A stretch of 64,000 nt of DNA from Chromobacterium phragmitis (lineage in GTDB: Bacteria; Pseudomonadota; Gammaproteobacteria; Burkholderiales; Chromobacteriaceae), in assembly GCF_003325475.1 (NCBI RefSeq), contig NZ_CP029495.1, positions 620,001-684,000 on the forward strand, read 5' to 3'. This document shows positions 42,149 to 53,099 of the stretch, piece by piece; the first letter of the stretch is position 1, and each line of letters opens with the position of its first letter. Made by a program: the position numbers and the translations under genes. The notes under the pieces were generated by a model, which did not search any database, was not told the DNA's origin, and saw only the letters and a program-made list of their open reading frames with translations.

Positions 42149-44164
42149 ATGTCCACCCCCATTGTCAGGCTGATGCAGCGCCTGAGCTACCCGCAGCGCT
42201 TCGCCGTGATCGGCGTGCTGTTCGCGGCGGCGCTGCTTTACCTGGTCTACGGCCTGTTCCGCAGCAACCAGGACAATATCGAATCCACCGCCAAGGAAAA
42301 AGTCGGCGTCGTCTACATGCAGCCGCTGACGGCGATGTTGGCGCAAGCGCAGCAAAGCCAGGAGACGGCGGTGCGCGCCTCGCTAGGCGACGCCCAGGCC
42401 AAGAACGACTTGCCGGCGGCCACACAGCAACTGCAAGCCAAATGGCAGGCGCTGCAGGCGGCCAACGACCAGGTCGGCCCGCAATTGGCCAGCGATGCCG
42501 CCTGGAAGGACGCGGCCGCCGCCTGGGACAAGCTCAAAGCCACCCAGGCCGCCCAGCCATCACAATGGATAGCGGCCTACGGCGGGTTCAGCGACAAACT
42601 GAACAACCTGATCGGCGTCATCAGCGACAATTCCAACCTGACGCTGGACCCCGACATCGATACTTATTACCTGATGGACGCCTCCACCGCCAAGCTGACC
42701 ACGCTGATCAGCCATCTAGGCGAGGCCAACGCCATCGCCGCGCTGGCCGAGGCCAACCATCCGCTGGAGGCGGCGCAGCGCGACCGCCTGGTGGAATTGC
42801 GCCCGCTGATCGGCGAGGTCAACGACGGCTTGGCCAGCGACATAGGCAAAGCCGTCGCCTACAACGCCAGCCTGAAGCCGGAAATGTCGTCCCAAGCCGA
42901 CAAGCTGGCGGCGACGCTGAAGAGCCAGTTGCCGACGATAGACGACGCGGTGGGCGGCAAGACCGGCGCCAGCAGCCTGAAAGTGGCCGGACACAGCGCA
43001 GACGGCGCCCAGGCCGTCTCCGCCTACATCGCCAGCGGCCTGCAGCAGTTGGACCAATTGCTGCAGGCGCGGATAGACCGCACCGCCAGCCAGCGCAATA
43101 CCTACATCATCATCGGCGTGGCCGCGATGCTGCTGGCCATTTTCCTGTTCCACCAGCTCTATCTGTCCATCACGCTGCAACTGGGCGGGGAGCCGATGTA
43201 CGTGCAGCAGGTGGTGGAGCAACTGGCATCGGGCCGGCTGGACACCCGCATTCATCTGCGCGACCGCGATGAAACCAGCCTGTTGGCCGCCATCCGGCGG
43301 ATGCGCAACCAGCTGCGCGAAACGGTGTCGCAACTGCTGGAAACCTCGCGCGAGGTAAATCATGCGGCATCGGCCATGGCGGAAAGCGCGCAAAGCATCA
43401 CCGCCAGCAGCAACCAGCAAAACGAGGCCGCCGCCAGCATGGCCGCCGCGATCGAAGAGCTCAGCACCAGCCTGTCGGTGTGCGCCGAGCAATCGGAACA
43501 GGCCGACCGCCTGTCCAACGACGCCGCCACCCGATCGTCGGACGGCAACCGGGTGATCGCCGCCACCACCAGCAGCATGGACGGCATCGTCCGCGACGTG
43601 TCCTCGGTGTCGGAAACCATCACCGACCTGGGCAAGCAGTCCGAATCCATAGTGGGCATCGTCGACGTGATCCGGGACGTGGCGGACCAGACCAATCTGC
43701 TGGCGCTGAACGCTGCCATCGAAGCCGCCCGCGCCGGCGAAATGGGCCGCGGTTTCGCCGTGGTGGCCGACGAAGTGCGCAAGCTGGCCGAGCGCACCGC
43801 GCTGTCCACCACCGAGATCAGCAACATCGTCAACCAGATCCAGAACACCGCGCAAAAGGGCAACGACAACATGCAGCAAGGCATGAAGGCCATCATGGAT
43901 GGCCAGCAACGCGCGCGCGAAGCCGGCTCCAGCATGGACAACATCCGCCACTGCGTCGACGACGTGCTGGACAGCATCCACCGGATCACCTCCTCGCTGC
44001 GCGAGCAGAGCAGCGCCAGCCAATCGCTGGCGATGAATGTGGAGCAGGTGTCCCGCATGTCGGAACAGAACAGCATGGCGGTCAAGGCCAGCGCCGAAAC
44101 CGCCGGCGAACTGCAGGCGATCTCCCAGCGGCTGATCGGCCTGGCCGGACGCTTCACCGTCTGA
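42149..44164 (+). CDS. Methyl-accepting chemotaxis protein
   Basis: 671 residues. Transmembrane helices at about 16-38 and 314-336 flank a large periplasmic helical domain (repeated VISDNSNLTLDPDIDTYYLMD and similar), followed by HAMP and the signalling hairpin with IVDVIRDVADQTNLLALNAAIEAARAGEMGRGFAVVADEVRKLAERT, the CheA/CheW contact tip. No C-terminal NWETF-type pentapeptide, so CheR/CheB act without tethering. GAGGAG precedes the ATG. The ligand is unknown; the sensor resembles HBM or 4HB-type helical bundles. Confidence 0.92.
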   Translation: MSTPIVRLMQRLSYPQRFAVIGVLFAAALLYLVYGLFRSNQDNIESTAKEKVGVVYMQPLTAMLAQAQQSQETAVRASLGDAQAKNDLPAATQQLQAKWQALQAANDQVGPQLASDAAWKDAAAAWDKLKATQAAQPSQWIAAYGGFSDKLNNLIGVISDNSNLTLDPDIDTYYLMDASTAKLTTLISHLGEANAIAALAEANHPLEAAQRDRLVELRPLIGEVNDGLASDIGKAVAYNASLKPEMSSQADKLAATLKSQLPTIDDAVGGKTGASSLKVAGHSADGAQAVSAYIASGLQQLDQLLQARIDRTASQRNTYIIIGVAAMLLAIFLFHQLYLSITLQLGGEPMYVQQVVEQLASGRLDTRIHLRDRDETSLLAAIRRMRNQLRETVSQLLETSREVNHAASAMAESAQSITASSNQQNEAAASMAAAIEELSTSLSVCAEQSEQADRLSNDAATRSSDGNRVIAATTSSMDGIVRDVSSVSETITDLGKQSESIVGIVDVIRDVADQTNLLALNAAIEAARAGEMGRGFAVVADEVRKLAERTALSTTEISNIVNQIQNTAQKGNDNMQQGMKAIMDGQQRAREAGSSMDNIRHCVDDVLDSIHRITSSLREQSSASQSLAMNVEQVSRMSEQNSMAVKASAETAGELQAISQRLIGLAGRFTV

Positions 44165-44183
44165 ACCGCGCTCAGCCCAAACA

Positions 44184-44209
44184 AAAGCCCGCCGGAAACG
44201 GCGGGCTTT
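44184..44209. terminator. Terminator between chemoreceptor and symporter genes
   Basis: AAAGCCCGCC / GGCGGGCTTT with GGAAAC loop. Confidence 0.8.
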
Positions 44210-44229
44210 GTCGCACGGCGGGAGCGGAC

Positions 44230-45645
44230 TTACCAGATGCCCTTCTCCACCTTGGCGGCAAGTTCCGGGTACTGGTCCACCTTGAACACCGGCGCGGCCA
44301 CACCGGCCGTCAACTGGCGCTGGTAATCGCCCAGCACCGTGAAGAAGTAGCGCGACAGCAGCACGATGGCCACCAGGTTGATCAGCGCCATCAAGCCCAT
44401 CGCCATGTCGGCCATATCCCATACCAGCGGCAGGCTGGCCAGCGCGCCGAACATCACCATGGCCAGCACGATCAGGCGAAAACCCAGCAGCGCGGCCTTG
44501 TTGTTGCGGATGAACTCGACATTGCCTTCGGCGTAGGCGTAGTTGCCCAGGATGGACGAGAACGCGAACAAGAACATCGCCACCGCCAGGAAGGAGACGC
44601 CTATCGGGCCGAACTGCGACGCAATGGCTTTCTGCGTCAGCGCCACGCCGCTCAGTCCCGGCTCGTTCACGCCGGACAGCAGGATGATGGCCGCGGTGGC
44701 GGTGCACACCACCATGGTGTCGATGAACACGCCGAACATCTGGATCGCGCCCTGGCTGGCCGGATGCTTGGAGGTGGCGGTGGCGGCGGCGTTGGGCGCC
44801 GAGCCCATGCCCGCCTCGTTGGAGAACAGGCCGCGCTTGATGCCCAGCATCATCGCCTGGCTGACCGCGTAGCCGGCCACGCCGCCGGCCGCCTGCTCCA
44901 GGCCCAGCGCGCTCTTGACGATCAATGCCACTAGGCCCGGCAGCTCGGCCGCATGGATGGCCAGCACGTAGAAGGCCATCAGCAGGTAGATCAGCGCCAT
45001 CACCGGCACCAGCCATTCGGCCACCCGCGCCACCGAGCGCACGCCGCCGAAGATCACCGGCGCGGTCAACAGCACCAGGCCGATGCCCACCGCGTAGCGA
45101 TTCCAGCCCCATGCGCCCTCCGTCGCGGCGACGATGGAGTTGGCCTGCACCGCGTTGAACACCAGGCCGAAAGCCAAAATCAGACACAGCGCGAACACCA
45201 CGCCCAGCCAGCGCTGGCCCAGGCCCTTCTGGATGTAATAAGCGGGACCGCCGCGGAAAGTGTCGTCGTGGTGGCTGGTCTTGAACAGCTGGGCCAGCGT
45301 CGACTCGACAAAGGCGCTGGACATGCCGAGCAAGGCGGTCAACCACATCCAGAACACCGCGCCGGGTCCGCCGGCGGCGATGGCGATGGCCACGCCGGCG
45401 ATGTTGCCGGTGCCCACGCGGCTGGCGAGGCCGGTGGCGAAAGCCTGGAACGGCGAAATGTCATTCTTGCTGACATGGCCGCCGCGGCCCCCCATCATCT
45501 CGCGCCAGCCCCGCGGGAACAGCCGCAGCTGCAACAGGCCCGAGCGCAGCGTGAAATACAGGCCCACCGCCAACAGCAGGGCGATCAGCACCTTGCCCCA
45601 CAGCACGTCGTTGACGGCATTGATCAAAGAATGAAGCAACTCCAT
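44230..45645 (-). CDS. Sodium:alanine symporter, AGCS family
   Basis: 471 residues with about 9-11 membrane helices. Family elements: FQAFATGLASRVGTGNIAGVAIAI, KRGLFSNEAGMGSAPNAAATA, IFGGVRSVARVAEWLVP. It imports alanine or glycine with Na+. GGAG precedes the ATG by 5-6 nt. Monocistronic between terminators. Confidence 0.92.
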   Translation of the reverse strand: MELLHSLINAVNDVLWGKVLIALLLAVGLYFTLRSGLLQLRLFPRGWREMMGGRGGHVSKNDISPFQAFATGLASRVGTGNIAGVAIAIAAGGPGAVFWMWLTALLGMSSAFVESTLAQLFKTSHHDDTFRGGPAYYIQKGLGQRWLGVVFALCLILAFGLVFNAVQANSIVAATEGAWGWNRYAVGIGLVLLTAPVIFGGVRSVARVAEWLVPVMALIYLLMAFYVLAIHAAELPGLVALIVKSALGLEQAAGGVAGYAVSQAMMLGIKRGLFSNEAGMGSAPNAAATATSKHPASQGAIQMFGVFIDTMVVCTATAAIILLSGVNEPGLSGVALTQKAIASQFGPIGVSFLAVAMFLFAFSSILGNYAYAEGNVEFIRNNKAALLGFRLIVLAMVMFGALASLPLVWDMADMAMGLMALINLVAIVLLSRYFFTVLGDYQRQLTAGVAAPVFKVDQYPELAAKVEKGIW

Positions 45646-46143
45646 GGTTCTCCTTGTTGTCCTGAGCGTATCGATGTCCGCGGCGAGTCGCCTGCGGAAC
45701 GGCATCCCGGTCTGCTGCCGGGTGAAATCATAGCGAGCGGGCGCAAGGCCCCCGTTGCATGCTGCTCCTAACGGGATGGAAGGACAGGCTGGCGACCGAC
45801 GGGTCGCGTCTGGAACGGCTCGAGTGAAGAGGAAATCGCACTGGCAGGATTGTTAGCCACAGATCGCGACGAATGGCGCGAATCCGAAAAAATCTAACAA
45901 GAAAGTTCCCATGCTGACAATCGAAATTAAGTAAACAGATTGCAAACAAAGTGTAAAAACCGCGCCATCTTACGAACGAGGAGCCGCCATGTCCAGATGC
46001 TAAGCTGAAGAAATGCCATTGAATCTTGCCTGAGAACCTGTTCAGGCTCCGGCTTACCGCTGCGAAACCTATCCGGCGGCTCGGAGCATCGAAACCAATC
46101 ATTCCGGGCAGCAAACGGACGCCTAACGGGAGTATTCTCGCCG
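45646..46143. other. 500-nt intergenic region without a supported gene
   Basis: ORFs here have no good start context. Features seen: GCGACC / GGGTCGC dyad about 45793, TTGTTAG / CTAACAA arms around 45850-45900, and an AT-rich block 45885-45960 that probably holds the promoter of the leftward or rightward gene. CCTGTTCAGG occurs near 46040. Confidence 0.6.
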
Positions 46144-46872
46144 ATGAGATCCTTGCTCTGGTGTTTATGGCTGTGCGCCGCATGCGCCCAGGCCGCCGAC
46201 AAGCTGCCATGGCTACTGGTGGCGGACGCCAACTTCGAACCCTATAGCTACCTGTCGGGAAACGATCCGACGCCCAAAGGCTTGGACGTGGAGCTGGTAG
46301 ACGCCGTGATGCGGGAAACCGGCCAGCCTTTCCATATCGCCCTGCTGCCCTGGGAGCGGGTGAAGCAGCAATTGGCGCTGAAAAACGCCGTGGCGGGTTT
46401 TGTCTTCACCGGCACCGCCGAGCGGCGCGCGCAATACGACCTAGCCGGCCCGCTGCGCAAAGGCGAAACCGTCTTCATCACGCTAAAGCGCTGCGCGCTG
46501 CGCGGCTGGCGCAGCCTGGACGATCTCAAGCCTTACCAGATAGGCCAGGTTCGCGGCTACGCCTACGACACCGAATTCGACAAGGCGCCGCTCAACCGCG
46601 ACCAGAACGCCGGCTCGCCCGGCCAACTGGTGGCCATGCTGCTGGCAGGCAGGGTGGACGTCATCGTCGGCGACAAGGTGCAGCTGCTGTACTTCATCCA
46701 GCAACGCGGCGCGGGGGCCCTGGTCAGAGTGCTGGACAAGCCGCTGGTGGTCATGCCGCGCTACGTGGCCTTCGCCAAGGATGACCCGCGCGCGCGGCAG
46801 TTCGAGGCGGCGCTGAAAAGGCTGCAGCAGAACGGCGCGCTGCAGCCTATCTTCCAGCGCTGGCCCCAATAA
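46144..46872 (+). CDS. Periplasmic solute-binding protein, family 3 (amino acid type)
   Basis: 242 residues. Signal peptide RSLLWCLWLCAACAQA, then a type-3 SBP fold: WLLVADANFEPYSYLSGNDPTPKGLDVELVDAVM, then AGFVFTGTAERRAQYDLAGPLRKGETVF. No ABC permease or ATPase nearby, so it may be an orphan binding protein or chemoreceptor/sensor ligand protein. Confidence 0.85.
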   Translation: MRSLLWCLWLCAACAQAADKLPWLLVADANFEPYSYLSGNDPTPKGLDVELVDAVMRETGQPFHIALLPWERVKQQLALKNAVAGFVFTGTAERRAQYDLAGPLRKGETVFITLKRCALRGWRSLDDLKPYQIGQVRGYAYDTEFDKAPLNRDQNAGSPGQLVAMLLAGRVDVIVGDKVQLLYFIQQRGAGALVRVLDKPLVVMPRYVAFAKDDPRARQFEAALKRLQQNGALQPIFQRWPQ

Positions 46873-47685
46873 GGGCCGCAACCCGAACCCAGGCGCGCCG
46901 ACGCTGGCCACGCCCGCCGCACGACAAGAAGGCGCGACGCGGGATCAAGGGTTTTGTCAGCGGCGCCAAAGACTCAGCGCGCCGGCAGCAGGTCCAGCCT
47001 GTCGGTGCACAGGCTGTCCACGCCCCAGGCCAGCAGACGGCCTGCGTCGGCCGGATCGTTGACCGTGTAGCACAACAGCTGGTAGCCGGCGGCCTTGATG
47101 TCGCGGGCCAGCGTCTCGGTCAGGGCCTTGTGGTCGCAATGCAGCGCCACGCCATCCAGCTCCGCCAGGATGTCGCGCCAGTTCGCCGGAATCTCCTCGC
47201 ACAGAAAGGCGCGCGGCAGCGCCGGCTCGGCGGCTTTCGCCGCGCGCAAGGCGTCGATCTCGAACGAGGACAGCAAGGGCGGCACCGCCGCGCCGGCCCA
47301 CAGCCTAGCGGCCTCTTGCGCCACCAGCCGGCCGGTTTCCTCGAAGCGCCCCGGGCAGGGCTTGATCTCGATGTTCAGCAGCATGCGCTGCGCCAGGCAG
47401 TAAGCCGCCACATTGGCCAGCGTCGGCAGCGCCTCGCCGGCGAAGGCCGCGCCCTTCCAGCCGCCGGCGTCCAGCTGCGACAGCTCGGCCATGGTCTTGG
47501 CCCGGGCAGCGCCCTCGCCGTTGCTGGTGCGGTCCACGGTATCGTCGTGCAGCAAGAAGCAGACGTTGTCAGCCGACAGCTTCACGTCGCACTCCGCCGC
47601 GCGATAGCCGTAGCGGATGCCCTCGCGGAAGCCGGCTACGGTGTTTTCCGGCGCCAGCGTGCCGCCGCCGCGGTGGGCGACGACC

Positions 47686-48798
<1,113 letters not shown>

Positions 48799-48811
48799 TT
48801 GGCGCTCTTTC

Positions 48812-49651
48812 TCATTTCTCGTTGTCCACCAGGCCCTTGACGAACCAGCGCTGCATGCCGATCACCACCACCAGCGGCGGCAGCAAGGTCAGCAACGCGG
48901 ACGCCATCACCAGGTGCCACTGCACCGCGCCCTCGCCCAGCATGCCCTTGATCGCGATCACCGAGGTAGACATCGCCGGATCATGGGTGACCAAGAGCGG
49001 CCACAGATACTGGTTCCAGCCGTAGATGAAGGTGATCACGAACAAGGCCGCGATATTGGTGCGCGACAAGGGCAACACCACGTCCACCATGAAGCGGATC
49101 GGCCCCGCGCCGTCCACCCGCGCCGCCTCCATCAATTCCTTGGGCAGCGTCATGAAGAACTGCCGCAGCAGGAAGGTGGCAGTGGCGGACGCGATCAAGG
49201 GCAACGTCAGGCCAGCATAGCTGTTGATCAGCCCCATCTGGGTCACCACTTCCACCGTCGGGAAGATGCGGACCTCCACCGGCAGCATCAACGTGGCGAA
49301 GATCAGCGCGAAGCCGGTCTTGCGAAACGGGAAGCGGAAATAGACGATGGCGTAGGCCGACAGGAAGGAAATCACGATCTTGCCGACGGCGATCAGCATC
49401 GCCATCACGAAGCTGTTCCACAGCGTGCGCGCCAGCGGCACCGCCAACCCGCCGCTGCCGCTCCACAGCACGGTGGAGAGGTTGGCCCACAGCTGGCTGC
49501 CGGGCAGCAGCGACAGCGGCACCCGCGTCACCTGATCGGCGTCCTGGCTGGCCGCGGCGAACATCAGATACAAGGGAAAGGCCACCACCAGCATGCCCGC
49601 GATCAGCATCGCGTGGCAAAACAGGTCCAGCCCTTTGCGATTCTCCACCAT
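48812..49651 (-). CDS. ugpE: Glycerol-3-phosphate ABC permease UgpE
   Basis: 279 residues, six membrane helices. The EAA loop MEAARVDGAGPIRFMVDVVLPLSRTNIAALFV is typical of binding-protein-dependent permeases. Its ATG overlaps the ugpA stop (TGATG). Confidence 0.94.
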   Translation of the reverse strand: MVENRKGLDLFCHAMLIAGMLVVAFPLYLMFAAASQDADQVTRVPLSLLPGSQLWANLSTVLWSGSGGLAVPLARTLWNSFVMAMLIAVGKIVISFLSAYAIVYFRFPFRKTGFALIFATLMLPVEVRIFPTVEVVTQMGLINSYAGLTLPLIASATATFLLRQFFMTLPKELMEAARVDGAGPIRFMVDVVLPLSRTNIAALFVITFIYGWNQYLWPLLVTHDPAMSTSVIAIKGMLGEGAVQWHLVMASALLTLLPPLVVVIGMQRWFVKGLVDNEK

Positions 49652-50532
49652 CAGTACTGCACCTTTCTTTCCACGTAACGGAACTGGATCAGCGTCAACA
49701 GGCCGACCACCGCCATCAGCACCACCGATTGCGCGGCCGAGCTGCCCAGATCCAGGCCCTTGAAGCCTTCCAGGTATACCTTGAGGATCATGGTCTCGGT
49801 CGACTTGCCCGGCCCGCCGCCGGTGGCCGCGTCGATCACCGCGAAGGTGTCGAAGAAGGCGTACACCAGGTTGACCACCAGCAGGAAGAAGCTGGTCGGC
49901 GACAACAGCGGGAACACCAGGTCGCGGAAGCGGCGCAAGGGGCCGGCGCCGTCTATCGCGGCCGCCTCGATCAAGGATGCCGGTATCGCCTGCAGGCCGG
50001 CGTAGAAGAACAGGAAGTTGTAGCTGATCTGCTTCCAGGCCGAGGCCAGCACCACCAAGAGCAGCGCCTGTCCGCCGTTGAGCGCGTGGTTCCACTCGTA
50101 GCCTGCCTCGCGCAGCAGATAGCTGATCCAGCCCAGGCTGGGGTTGAACAGGAACAGCCACAGCACGGCCACCACCGACGGCGCGATGGCGTAAGGCGCG
50201 ATCAGCACGGTCTGGTAGACGCGCTTGCCGCGGGCGATCTGGTTGGCCATCACCGCCAGGATCAATGCGCTGCCGGTGCCCAGCAGCGTCACCAGCGCGC
50301 TGAACAGCAGCGTGGTCTGGATGGTGCCCAGGTACAACGGGTCATGGAACAGCTGGCTGAAATTGTCCAGGCCGACAAACTGGCTATCCAGGCCGAACGG
50401 GTCCTGCTGCAGCGCCGATTGCCACAGCGCCTCGCCGGCCGGCCACAGGAAGAAGATCAAGGTGATCGCCAGCTGCGGCGCCATCAAGGCGAAGCCCAGC
50501 CAGCGGTTGGAGAAATGAATGCGATTGTGCAT
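49651..50532 (-). CDS. ugpA: Glycerol-3-phosphate ABC permease UgpA
   Basis: 293 residues, six membrane helices. EAA loop IEAAAIDGAGPLRRFRDLVFPLLSPTSFF. Start taken at the MHNRIHFSNRWLGF methionine. Lies between the ugpB gene and ugpE. Confidence 0.94.
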   Translation of the reverse strand: MHNRIHFSNRWLGFALMAPQLAITLIFFLWPAGEALWQSALQQDPFGLDSQFVGLDNFSQLFHDPLYLGTIQTTLLFSALVTLLGTGSALILAVMANQIARGKRVYQTVLIAPYAIAPSVVAVLWLFLFNPSLGWISYLLREAGYEWNHALNGGQALLLVVLASAWKQISYNFLFFYAGLQAIPASLIEAAAIDGAGPLRRFRDLVFPLLSPTSFFLLVVNLVYAFFDTFAVIDAATGGGPGKSTETMILKVYLEGFKGLDLGSSAAQSVVLMAVVGLLTLIQFRYVERKVQY

Positions 50533-50550
50533 GCGTGGACTCTGCGGGAA

Positions 50551-50579
50551 AAACGGGCGGCCTTGCGGCGCGCCCGTTT
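50551..50579 (-). terminator. Intra-operon hairpin between ugpB and ugpA
   Basis: AAACGGGCG / CGCCCGTTT with an 11-nt loop. On the minus strand a run of five T follows, so it should partly terminate after ugpB and keep the binding protein in excess. Confidence 0.65.
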
Positions 50580-50588
50580 CCGGATGGA

Positions 50589-51911
50589 TCAGTTGGCGGT
50601 TTTCTCGAAGCGGCGCAGCAGTTCGTTGCCGCGCAGCACCGCGTTGTCCAGCGCTTGCTTGGCGGTTTTCTTGCCGGTCCACACGCCCTCCAGTTCCTCG
50701 TCCATCACGCCGCGGATCTGCGGCATGTATCCCAGGCGCAGGCCGCGAGTGTAGGACTTGGGCGGCTTGTTCTGCATCTGGCGGGTGGCGATGTCCGCGC
50801 CCGGATTCTGTTCATAGAAACCCTGCTTGCGCGACAGCTCGTAAGCGGCGGTCACTACCGGCAGGTAGCCGGTGTCCTGATGCCACTTGGCCATCACCTC
50901 GGGCGAGGTCAGCAGCTTGAAGAACTTGGCCACGCCCTTGTACTCGGCCGGGCTCTTGCCGCCCATCACCCACAGGCTGGCGCCGCCGATCAGCGCGTTC
51001 TGCGGCGCGCCCTTCACCGCCGGGTCGTAGGGCATCATGCCCATGCCGAAGGCGAACTTGGCGTTTTTGCGGATATTGGCCAGCGAGCCGGAGCTGCCGG
51101 TCATGATGCCGCACTCGCCGCTGTAGAACTTCAGCGTGGCTTCGTCCTTGCGGCCGGCGTAGCTGAAGGCGCCGTCCTTGGCCATCTTGGCCAGAAAATC
51201 TATGTGCTTGACTTGACTCGGGCCATTGAATTGCAGCACCGCGCCGGCGCCGCCGAAGCCGTTGTCCAGGCTGGCGAACGGCAGGCTGTGCCAGGCGCTG
51301 TAGTTCTCCAGCTGCACCCAGCCTTGCCAGCCGGTGCTGTAGCCGCAGCGCATGCCGGAAGCCTTGAGCTTGGCGGCGGCAGCGGCGAGCTCTGGCCAGG
51401 TTTTGGGCGGCGCGTCCGGCAGGCCGGCCTTCTTGAACGCGTCTTTGTTGTAGTACAGCACCGGGGTGGAGCTATTGAAAGGCAAGGACAGCAGATGGCC
51501 GGTCTTGGCGTCGCTGTAATAGCTGGCCACCGCCGGGATGAATGCCTTCTCGTCCAGCTTCTCGCCGGCGTCCGCCATCACCTGATACACCGGCTTGACC
51601 GCTTTTTTGGCCTGGATCATGGTGGCGGTGCCCACCTCGAACACCTGCACGATGGCCGGCGCATTGCCGCTTCGGTAGGCCGCGATGGCCGCGGCCAGCG
51701 ATTCGTCGTACTGGCCCTTGTACACCGGCACGATCTTGTAGTCCTTCTGGCTGGCGTTGAACTGGGCGGCGATGGCGTTGACGCGGTCGCCGAGGGCGCC
51801 TTCCATCGAATGCCAGAACTGGATGTCCGTGGCGGCCTGGGCCTGCAGAGACAGGGCCAGCGGCGCGAGCGCAGCGGCGCGGAGGAAGGTTCGGGACAGG
51901 ACTGGGGACAT
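50589..51911 (-). CDS. ugpB: Glycerol-3-phosphate-binding protein UgpB
   Basis: 440 residues. Signal peptide ending LQAQA, then TDIQFWHSMEGALGDRVNAIAAQFNASQ, GYSTGWQGWVQLENYSAWH (substrate pocket), typical UgpB. The gene has GGAG upstream and a Pho box, so it is induced under phosphate limitation. It leads the operon. Confidence 0.95.
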   Translation of the reverse strand: MSPVLSRTFLRAAALAPLALSLQAQAATDIQFWHSMEGALGDRVNAIAAQFNASQKDYKIVPVYKGQYDESLAAAIAAYRSGNAPAIVQVFEVGTATMIQAKKAVKPVYQVMADAGEKLDEKAFIPAVASYYSDAKTGHLLSLPFNSSTPVLYYNKDAFKKAGLPDAPPKTWPELAAAAAKLKASGMRCGYSTGWQGWVQLENYSAWHSLPFASLDNGFGGAGAVLQFNGPSQVKHIDFLAKMAKDGAFSYAGRKDEATLKFYSGECGIMTGSSGSLANIRKNAKFAFGMGMMPYDPAVKGAPQNALIGGASLWVMGGKSPAEYKGVAKFFKLLTSPEVMAKWHQDTGYLPVVTAAYELSRKQGFYEQNPGADIATRQMQNKPPKSYTRGLRLGYMPQIRGVMDEELEGVWTGKKTAKQALDNAVLRGNELLRRFEKTAN

Positions 51912-51968
51912 CGGCTTCTCCGTTTATCGTTATGGCGACTGCCACTTACGCGGCGGATTGTGGCCGGG

Positions 51969-52001
51969 CAAAATGACAGTATCGTTACGATAATATGACA
52001 T
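51969..52001 (-). promoter_or_regulatory. Pho box of the ugp operon
   Basis: Minus strand shows three 11-bp units; two carry TGTCAT (ATGACA in + at 51973-51978 and 51995-52000), 22 bp apart, with a degenerate middle unit. This is the CTGTCAT direct-repeat layout of PhoB. Confidence 0.7.
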
Positions 52002-52040
52002 TAAATTTGCATCAAGAAGCAGAAATGGAATACAGGCGCA

Positions 52041-52071
52041 AAAAAAGCGCGCCTGACCGACGCGCTTTTTT
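52041..52071. terminator. Terminator of cioB
   Basis: AAAAAAGCGCG / CGCGCTTTTTT with a 9-nt loop; on the minus strand the A-tract becomes T. Confidence 0.9.
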
Positions 52072-52088
52072 GTGTTTCCCCAGCGTTC

Positions 52089-53099
52089 TTACTGATAGCT
52101 GAGGCGATCGGCCTTGCCCCAGAACACCCGGTAAGCGAAAGCGGTGTAGCCGATGATGCATGGCAGCACCACAATGGCGCCCCACAGTATCACCCACAGC
52201 GCCTCCGGATCTGCCGCGCCTTGCCAGATGGTCATCCGGCCCAGCACGATCTCAGGGAACACGCTGTAAGCCAACCCCCAGAACGACAGCAGCACGATGC
52301 CGACGCTGGCGGCGAACGGCAGCCAGCAGAAGGCGTCGTTGCCGGCCGCCTGCCGGCGCGCCAGTTGCGGCAGGCTGAGCATCAGCAGCGCGAACAACGC
52401 CAGCGTGCCCAGCGGCAGCGGCAACAGCAGCAGGAACTGCGGCAACCCGAACCATTTGGCGGCGATGGCCGGATTGGCCAGCGGCGTCACCAGCGATACC
52501 GCCGCCACCGCGGCGCCGGCGCCGTACAGGCTCAGCTGCGCCCAGCGCACAGCCTTGGCCTGCAGCGCGCCGCGCGTCTTCATCACCAGCCAGCAAGCGC
52601 CCAGCAGCGCATAGGCCAGGGCCAGGCCGACGCCGACCACCAGCGAGAACAGCCAGGCAGTGGACGTGTCGGCGAAGCCGGTCAGATAGCGGCCCAGCAT
52701 CACGCCCTGGGCCAGCGCCGCCAGCAGCGAGCCGCCGGCGAATGCCGCGTTCCACCACGGCTTGTGCGGGTCCTGCGCCTTGACGCGGAAGTCGAAGGCG
52801 ACGCCGCGCAGAATCAACCCCACCAACATGGCCAGCACCGGCAAATACAGCGCGCCGAACACGATGCCGTGCGCCATCGGAAACGCCACCAGCAACAAGC
52901 CGGCGCCCAGCACCAGCCAGGTTTCATTGGCGTCCCAGAACGGGCCGATGGAGCCTATCATCAGGTCCTTCTCTTCATCCTCCGCCAAGGGCAGCAGCAT
53001 GCCGACGCCCAGATCGAAGCCATCCAGAATCACGTACACCAGCATCGCCAGCGCCATCAGCCCGGCGAAGATCGCCGGCAGGTAGTAAGCCTCGGTCAT
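52089..53099 (-). CDS. cioB: Cytochrome bd-type (cyanide-insensitive) oxidase subunit II
   Basis: 336 residues, eight or more helices. LDGFDLGVGMLLPLAEDEEKDLMIGSIGPFWDANETWLV is the CydB family signature. Partner of cioA; ATG overlaps its stop (ATGA). Gives quinol oxidation with low oxygen and resists cyanide. Confidence 0.93.
   Translation of the reverse strand: MTEAYYLPAIFAGLMALAMLVYVILDGFDLGVGMLLPLAEDEEKDLMIGSIGPFWDANETWLVLGAGLLLVAFPMAHGIVFGALYLPVLAMLVGLILRGVAFDFRVKAQDPHKPWWNAAFAGGSLLAALAQGVMLGRYLTGFADTSTAWLFSLVVGVGLALAYALLGACWLVMKTRGALQAKAVRWAQLSLYGAGAAVAAVSLVTPLANPAIAAKWFGLPQFLLLLPLPLGTLALFALLMLSLPQLARRQAAGNDAFCWLPFAASVGIVLLSFWGLAYSVFPEIVLGRMTIWQGAADPEALWVILWGAIVVLPCIIGYTAFAYRVFWGKADRLSYQ

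Noticed and set aside
42716..45346. 876-codon minus-strand open frame across chemoreceptor and symporter
   Set aside because: Crosses two genes and their terminator and has low-complexity translation.
45728..46247. Overlapping short frames in the 500-nt gap
   Set aside because: No ribosome sites, no consistent codon pattern; judged non-coding.
48812..50161. 449-codon frame that fuses ugpE with upstream residues
   Set aside because: True UgpE begins at 49651; the rest is a wrong-frame part of ugpA.
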